Shown here: positions 60,401 to 64,000 of the stretch, one piece after another
Position numbering within the stretch: position 1 is the first letter of the stretch
How the letters are laid out: each line of letters begins with the position of its first letter
Program-made: the position numbers and the translations under genes
Notes under the pieces: model-generated
The model's database searches: none
Told to the model about the DNA's origin: nothing
The model's input: the letters and a program-made list of their open reading frames with translations, nothing else
Assembly (NCBI RefSeq): GCF_039655865.1
Contig: NZ_JBBYXL010000007.1
Span: forward strand, 186,001-250,000
DNA: 64,000 nucleotides
Origin: Prosthecobacter sp. SYSU 5D2
GTDB taxonomy: Bacteria > Verrucomicrobiota > Verrucomicrobiia > Verrucomicrobiales > Verrucomicrobiaceae
Direction of reading: 5' to 3'

Positions 60401-61012
60401 CCGGATGTCCCGCTGCCAGGCCACGTTCTGTGCCAGGCCAAAATCCAGCAGCACGGGCTCATCCCCCATCACCAGGATGTTCCCCGGCTTCAGGTCCCGG
60501 TGGGTGATGCCGGACGCGTGAGCCACCCCCACGGCCCGGGCGATCTTGGCCATCATCCGGGCGATCTCGTTGGGCCTTCTGGGTTTCTCCCTGGCCCAAA
60601 GCTGCAGCGGGATGCCGTCCAGAAAGTCCATCACCAGCCAGGCGATGTCCCCCTGGCAGCCAAAGTCGTGGACGGGAACAATGTTGGGATGCCGGAGCTG
60701 GGCGAGAACCGTGGCTTCGTTTTGAAAACGGGCCAATGCCCGGGGATCGCAACCTTGGTCCGGAGCCAGAAATTTGACGGCGGCCCAACGCAGCAGCTCG
60801 CGGTGCCAGGCTTTGTAAACCACCCCCATGCCACCTGCTCCGAGAAACTCCCAGCGTTCATATTGAGGCAGCAGTTGCACCAGCGCCTCTTCAGGAAGGC
60901 GCGCTCCCTGCCACTGGACGGCAGCCCGGGGAGCATCCCCCAGGTCTTCCTCCACAATGGCATGAAATGACGGGATGCCGTCATCATCAGGAATCATGGG
61001 TGCCGGGTGCAT
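57473..61012 (-). CDS. Giant Ser/Thr kinase with transmembrane helix and TPR-rich sensor
   Basis: A 1179-residue protein. The kinase domain (about residues 52-320) is intact: glycine loop FLGAGGMGVVYKAW, ATP lysine in AVKFLAPD, catalytic loop THRDLKPGNILV and DFGLAQN, with GTVAYLAPEQ. A transmembrane helix near 335-355 (WPVAAAAVAVLAILMFAW) is followed by about 820 residues outside the cytoplasm, including a beta-domain (about 490-650) and TPR-like repeats (VGKAHEALAIYEKFLNRED). The gene diverges from an ECF sigma gene, the usual partner of such kinases in PVC bacteria, which it may phosphorylate. The last codons overlap a terminator for the convergent gene. Confidence 0.88.
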   Translation of the reverse strand: MHPAPMIPDDDGIPSFHAIVEEDLGDAPRAAVQWQGARLPEEALVQLLPQYERWEFLGAGGMGVVYKAWHRELLRWAAVKFLAPDQGCDPRALARFQNEATVLAQLRHPNIVPVHDFGCQGDIAWLVMDFLDGIPLQLWAREKPRRPNEIARMMAKIARAVGVAHASGITHRDLKPGNILVMGDEPVLLDFGLAQNVAWQRDIRLTQHGELAGTVAYLAPEQVKPELGEPAPATDVHACGVMLFEMLAGSLPRKGQAAQIINRLHEDDLPPRLRNAMKGVRPELDAICWRAMQRKPEDRYANGISLAEDLERYLDGRPVRARNPDILDLTYLYIRRHPWPVAAAAVAVLAILMFAWSSSQLHISQQKARLLSQINRQLSEPDWNPERLETSLELLAQIHLLDTVLARYLKEDVSKRTYATVEDHLEAPRLSEEESAQVSKLLQALQKLSHPGTSALFQRWHSLEEAWQTAASLNHPIAEDSAKALLKPKGWEIRDGRLHALPAHPDQTWNSIPSNIKLDGSMELEIELGENWLHAKATGLVLRIPLLQDIRFQIFQADRFAPLQPGFENPEGWPVMAILSEMTPLVYATLDRDTRRSPHLNLRCRYENGDLSMAVNGMQPMHYTRIFELARPLANTPFTLLLPVETSLVRLELRQRQVSSPASPLAKADDLVTVGKAHEALAIYEKFLNREDVKTECQYKYAACLEALQKADEAAEIWEQVARSPEEPWKGLAMYQLWRSHLGQGQMEKANAWFDLLMATNPSDIVRNGIPTGDRLLLNQHYLPVTRSVNCLKVRPDDLPDLDRAVRVQQFLGADDRQLAVRTAMAFHFAGQDHRARALLTQAVTKVRPSPSLPGNEAHVTLLCLDQWAALGDADGDAVLQATITSWQHALKGGRLPARAIPALEDLRHELRKGLSFKKGHRETLLDLLTDPDVMLRHRMEGWLLNGLAETTPKAKKNAWRQAVLTIADKTTSPDHTQQKLHSEFVARSLDQSWTAQQATEWMATLFGKARPLVTEDKWVGPLIQALVGTSLAKTLNQTLQSERGQTFARDYVLRTRPARELAYEGMELVWTTLFSEGTGWPVDHPDIQNSAAQMVSSFCNREITEVMLMQLFSLWNGVKNQATWDIMAGAMKPALRQPLTALLNRRYEILGQSKAAAEFLTQPLEKEKPAPNTTRVSP
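57481..57513 (+). terminator. Rho-independent terminator of the PQQ gene
   Basis: A perfect 9-bp stem AAACCCGCG/CGCGGGTTT with a 10-nt loop is followed by TTCTTTCT on the plus strand, 25 bp beyond the PQQ-protein stop. It lies within the last codons of the opposing kinase gene, so its sequence is used for both coding and termination. Confidence 0.75.
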
Positions 61013-61057
61013 TCAGTCAGAGGGGACGCTGTGAATCTGCAATCCTTAGCAGAAATA

Positions 61058-61855
61058 ATGTACCTATCACCTGCCAAAACGGTATTCCCCATTGTAAATC
61101 ACGCATTCAACTTTTTGACCTCCAGCCTTCCATCCAGTGACGGGTTTCCTGAAACCAGCCTGACCCTTGTGGGCAAGCTGCGCAGTACGGACGACTCTCT
61201 CCGCACGGAGGCCATCCGTCTGGTGGCCCGGCGCTATTGGGTGCCCCTGTATGATTTCTCCCGCCGGACCGGAATGAACGAGCATTCGGCGGCGGATGCC
61301 GTGCAGAATTTTTTCCAGCACATCCTCACCCATACCGAAGGCTTCTCCTCCTACAACGGGGAGCACGGCCGGCTGCGGACCTGGATCATCACCATTTTCC
61401 GTCGCAGGCTGTCCAGCACTCTGACGAGGGAGCAGACCCAAAGCCGGGGTGGCGGGGTGGAGCATGTCTCCCTGGATTTCACCCTTGCTGAAAATGAATA
61501 CCAGCAGCACGCCGGGGAGGATACAGACAGCCCGGAGCGTGCTTTTGACCGAGGCTTTGCGCGTCAGCTCTGGCATCAGGTGCTGGACAGCCTGCGCAGT
61601 TCCTACAGCCACCGCAACCGTCTGGCCGTCTATGAGACTTTGTCCACCCTTATCCTCGGGGAGATCAAGGACCAGCCACTTACCACGGAAGAGCTGGCTC
61701 AGAAAGCCGGACTGACCGGCACAACGGACCTGAAAGTCACCCTGCACCGGCTGCGCAAGGAGGCAGCCCACGAGTTTCAGCGCCTCGTCCAGCAGACGGT
61801 GGAAGGGGATGCGTGGAAGGAGGAGGTGCGCTATCTGCTCCGCCTGGTGGGGTAG
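61058..61855 (+). CDS. ECF-type sigma factor divergent from the Ser/Thr kinase
   Basis: A 265-residue sigma-70-family protein from the ATG at 61058; the frame extends back to an ATG at 61007, which would overlap the kinase start by 6 bp. Region 2 is visible as RLVARRYWVPLYDFSRRTG and ADAVQNFFQHILTH, then GEHGRLRTWIITIFRRRL. Region 4 is TTEELAQKAGLTGTTDLKVT and LHRLRKEAAHEFQRLV. Divergence from a Ser/Thr kinase gene is typical of phosphorylation-controlled ECF groups with no anti-sigma factor. Confidence 0.82.
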   Translation: MYLSPAKTVFPIVNHAFNFLTSSLPSSDGFPETSLTLVGKLRSTDDSLRTEAIRLVARRYWVPLYDFSRRTGMNEHSAADAVQNFFQHILTHTEGFSSYNGEHGRLRTWIITIFRRRLSSTLTREQTQSRGGGVEHVSLDFTLAENEYQQHAGEDTDSPERAFDRGFARQLWHQVLDSLRSSYSHRNRLAVYETLSTLILGEIKDQPLTTEELAQKAGLTGTTDLKVTLHRLRKEAAHEFQRLVQQTVEGDAWKEEVRYLLRLVG

Positions 61856-61873
61856 GGGACGCGCTGCCCTCCG

Positions 61874-62845
61874 TCATTGGCTGAGAACAAATTTTTGCAC
61901 CCGTGCACCGGTGGCCTCCGCCACATAAACGGCCCCGTCTGGCCCGACGGCGATGTCGTGACCGAGCTGAAATTTTCCGCCGGAGGTCCCCTGGCTTCCG
62001 AAGGTCTCCCGCACTTTTCCGGTGGCATTCAGCACCACTGCCTTGCCACGCATCCCTGGTTTTAAAGACGGCAGGCCTCCATCAATGATGAAAATCTGAC
62101 CTTCGGGGCCGGTGGCGATGCCATAGGGCTTGCCGATCTCCGGACCTGCCCAGACGTGCCGCACTTTACCCTCAGCATCAAAGACCTGAACACGGTGGTT
62201 CTCACGGTCACACACATAGACGTTGCCCTGGCCATCCAGTGCCAGGCCGTGCGGCAGATTGAACTCGCCTTTTTTCGTTCCTTTGCTTCCCCATTGATAC
62301 TGGAACTGACCGGCGGCGCTGAACTTCATCACCCGTGTGTTTTTATACCCGTCACTGATGTAAAAGGAGCCGTCAGGCAGCACGGCGACATCGGTCGGCA
62401 GGTTGAAGTGATTTTCATCCGCACCGGGAATGCCAGCCTCACCAAGCGTGCGCAGGACTTTGCCTTCAGGCGTGCATTGGAAGACCTGATGCAGGCCCAC
62501 ATCGGTGAGCCAGAGGTTGCCATCAGGGCCTACCGTCAGCCCATGCGGAATGATGAACTGTCCAGCTCCCCAGGTGGAAAGAAGCTCGCCTGTCGCGCCA
62601 TCAATGACGCTGATCGTGGGTTCTGCGATGGGTTCCTTTGGGAAGGGGTTGGACCACTTCCGGCTGCCGCGATGGAAAACAAAAACCCGGTTCTGCGCAT
62701 CCACGCCAATGCCCGCGCACACGCCCAAGACATGGTTTTGGGGAAGCTTCGGCCAGTCCGTGACCACCTGATGCCGGCGTTCATCGGCAGAAAGACTGAC
62801 GCTAAGGGTGGACAGCAGCATCAGGCAGAGCAGGCGGAAATTCAT
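61874..62845 (-). CDS. Secreted NHL-repeat beta-propeller
   Basis: A 323-residue exported protein from the ATG at 62845, giving signal peptide MNFRLLCLMLLSTLSVSLSA. NHL repeats run through it: GLTVGPDGNLWLTDVGLHQV, DVAVLPDGSFYISDGYKNTR, GLALDGQGNVYVCDRENHRV, GIATGPEGQIFIID and DIAVGPDGAVYVAEATGARV, a six-bladed arrangement. It resembles the lyase half of peptidylglycine amidating enzymes, though such similarity is common in NHL proteins. Substrate unknown. The gene is convergent with the sigma-factor gene. Confidence 0.85.
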   Translation of the reverse strand: MNFRLLCLMLLSTLSVSLSADERRHQVVTDWPKLPQNHVLGVCAGIGVDAQNRVFVFHRGSRKWSNPFPKEPIAEPTISVIDGATGELLSTWGAGQFIIPHGLTVGPDGNLWLTDVGLHQVFQCTPEGKVLRTLGEAGIPGADENHFNLPTDVAVLPDGSFYISDGYKNTRVMKFSAAGQFQYQWGSKGTKKGEFNLPHGLALDGQGNVYVCDRENHRVQVFDAEGKVRHVWAGPEIGKPYGIATGPEGQIFIIDGGLPSLKPGMRGKAVVLNATGKVRETFGSQGTSGGKFQLGHDIAVGPDGAVYVAEATGARVQKFVLSQ

Positions 62846-63021
62846 AGGAAAGTCAAAAGTCACAAACGCGGCCAGAGAATTGCTTCGCTCAAAAGACTGG
62901 TAACAGCCTCTTGAATGGCAGCGGCTTTCCCCTGGTCCCAAGGATAACCGCCATGTGACCTCTTTGCATGCAATCATGACCTGATGAAAAAGACCTGCCT
63001 AAAATCGGCGTAACCTCCAGC

Positions 63022-64000
63022 ATGACAAAAAACCGCCTGCCCTCCGAAAACGGTAATGGTGCCGTACGGCAGCCGGTGCTGCGAGCAGGGTGGGTGGCCG
63101 CCGGACTGGGGCTGTCATCCCTGGTGTCCGCCACGGCAGCTGTTGATGAGGTCAGTTTCAACCGGGATGTGCTGCCGATCCTGGCGGAACATTGTTATGC
63201 CTGCCATGGACCTGACAAGGCAGGGCGCAAGGGCGGGCTGCAGATCAATGTACGTGAGGAGGCCGTGGCCAAACGCAAGTCCGGCGAGCATGTGATCCTG
63301 CCAGGCAGGGCGGCGGAAAGCCTGCTGGTGGCGCGGGTGGTGACTGACGATGCGGATGAGATCATGCCGCCGCCGGAAAGCGGCGAGCGGCTGACGGAGC
63401 GGCAGGTGGAAATTTTGCGGAAGTGGATAGATGCGGGGGCCAGGTATGAGCCGCACTGGGCCTTTATGCCGCCGCAGCGGATGGCCCCGCCAGCCGTGGC
63501 GGACGCAGCGCATCCGGTGGACCGGTTCATCCGCGAGCGTCTCCGGCAGGAAGGCATTGCGCCTGCGCCGGAGGCGGACCGCAGCACGCTGATCCGGCGG
63601 GTATCGCTGGACCTGACGGGGCTGCCGCCTTCGCGGGAAGAGGTGGAGGCGTTTGTCAATGATCCCCGCCCGGATGCCTACGGGCACTTGGTGGACCGGC
63701 TGCTGACCTCCGTTCATTATGGAGAAAAGTGGGCGCGCTGGTGGCTGGACCTGGCGCATTATGGGGACAGCGACGGCATCCGCCTGGACAGCCTGCGGCC
63801 GCATGCCTGGCGCTACCGGCAGTGGGTGGTGGATTCGCTGAATGATGACCTGCCCTTCGACCAGTTCACCATCCAGCAACTGGCCGGCGACCAGATGGCC
63901 AATGCCACAGAATCGCAGCGCATGGGCACGGGTTTTTTACGCAATACCATCAGTGACCGGCAGACGGGCAATGCGGACCCCGCGCTGGGCCGCGTGCGCA
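63022..64000 (+). CDS. DUF1549-type Planctomycete-cytochrome protein, truncated at window end
   Basis: The frame opens at the ATG at 63022 and is still open at the window edge, 326 codons later. After an N-terminal signal-like stretch (GWVAAGLGLSSLVSATAA), the Planctomycete cytochrome motif is CYACHGPDKAGRKGGL. DUF1549 follows, with RRVSLDLTGLPPSREEVEAF, WARWWLDLAHYGDSDG and DQFTIQQLAGDQM. It is the fourth large cytochrome-linked protein in the window and the third of the PSD1 type. DUF1553 presumably lies beyond the edge. Confidence 0.88.
   Translation, partial: MTKNRLPSENGNGAVRQPVLRAGWVAAGLGLSSLVSATAAVDEVSFNRDVLPILAEHCYACHGPDKAGRKGGLQINVREEAVAKRKSGEHVILPGRAAESLLVARVVTDDADEIMPPPESGERLTERQVEILRKWIDAGARYEPHWAFMPPQRMAPPAVADAAHPVDRFIRERLRQEGIAPAPEADRSTLIRRVSLDLTGLPPSREEVEAFVNDPRPDAYGHLVDRLLTSVHYGEKWARWWLDLAHYGDSDGIRLDSLRPHAWRYRQWVVDSLNDDLPFDQFTIQQLAGDQMANATESQRMGTGFLRNTISDRQTGNADPALGRVR

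Noticed and set aside
1-64000. tRNA, rRNA or riboswitch genes
   Set aside because: None could be recognised by eye; no preQ1-type leader was evident before lhr-queF-queC. A covariance-model scan would settle it.

Overview
The window looks like a chromosomal segment of a high-GC member of the Verrucomicrobia, most like the Prosthecobacter/Verrucomicrobiaceae group. This is inferred from gene content, not from a marker gene. The clues are several very large 'Planctomycete cytochrome C' proteins (DUF1549/DUF1553 and DUF1587/1592/1588/1585), a DUF1501 Tat protein, a DUF1080 protein, a sulfatase, PQQ-type and NHL beta-propellers, and ECF-type sigma factors next to giant Ser/Thr kinases. No rRNA, tRNA or CRISPR array was recognised.

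Layout. 0-10 kb is mixed housekeeping: the end of a fatty-acid desaturase, an LpxL-like acyltransferase, secreted hydrolases and propellers, an RlmM-like methyltransferase translationally coupled to a sugar-kinase-like protein, an AraC regulator and ispF. 10-13 kb is a DUF1592-type cytochrome protein carrying palindromic repeats inside its reading frame. 13.4-16.2 kb is a compact operon of two COG0523 metallochaperone GTPases around hisI, with a palindromic operator at its head, best read as a zinc-starvation operon. 16-31 kb holds an ECF sigma factor, a secreted VWA protein, the DUF1501/DUF1549 cluster, a transmembrane degenerate-receiver/pseudokinase/FGE-like fusion with a proline-rich partner, and pabB. 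31.8-34.2 kb is a scarred region with two gene remnants, long and short inverted repeats, and eboE between two exact copies of a 26-bp hairpin repeat.

34-45 kb contains a 1328-residue secreted fusion ending in a blue-copper domain, a DUF1080 protein, a DUF4130 protein, a decayed antitoxin/PIN-toxin pair, and lhr-queF-queC. 45-64 kb has a lipoprotein hydrolase, a glycoside hydrolase-glycosyltransferase fusion, glpD, a small-protein/nucleotidyltransferase pair, a nagA-like gene, a sulfatase, a glycosyltransferase, a lone GspF-like protein, a PQQ propeller, a giant Ser/Thr kinase divergent from an ECF sigma factor, an NHL protein, and the start of another DUF1549 protein at the window edge.

The strongest unexplained signal is not a gene. 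Small perfect hairpins recur throughout, often followed by GCTCC. At three sites the hairpin lies between direct repeats of about 17-33 bp that duplicate the host gene's own sequence, twice inside one reading frame and once at a gene's 3' end. Other word-like short repeats are translated inside the DUF1549 genes. Together they suggest active spread of non-autonomous repeats that enlarges proteins and truncates genes.
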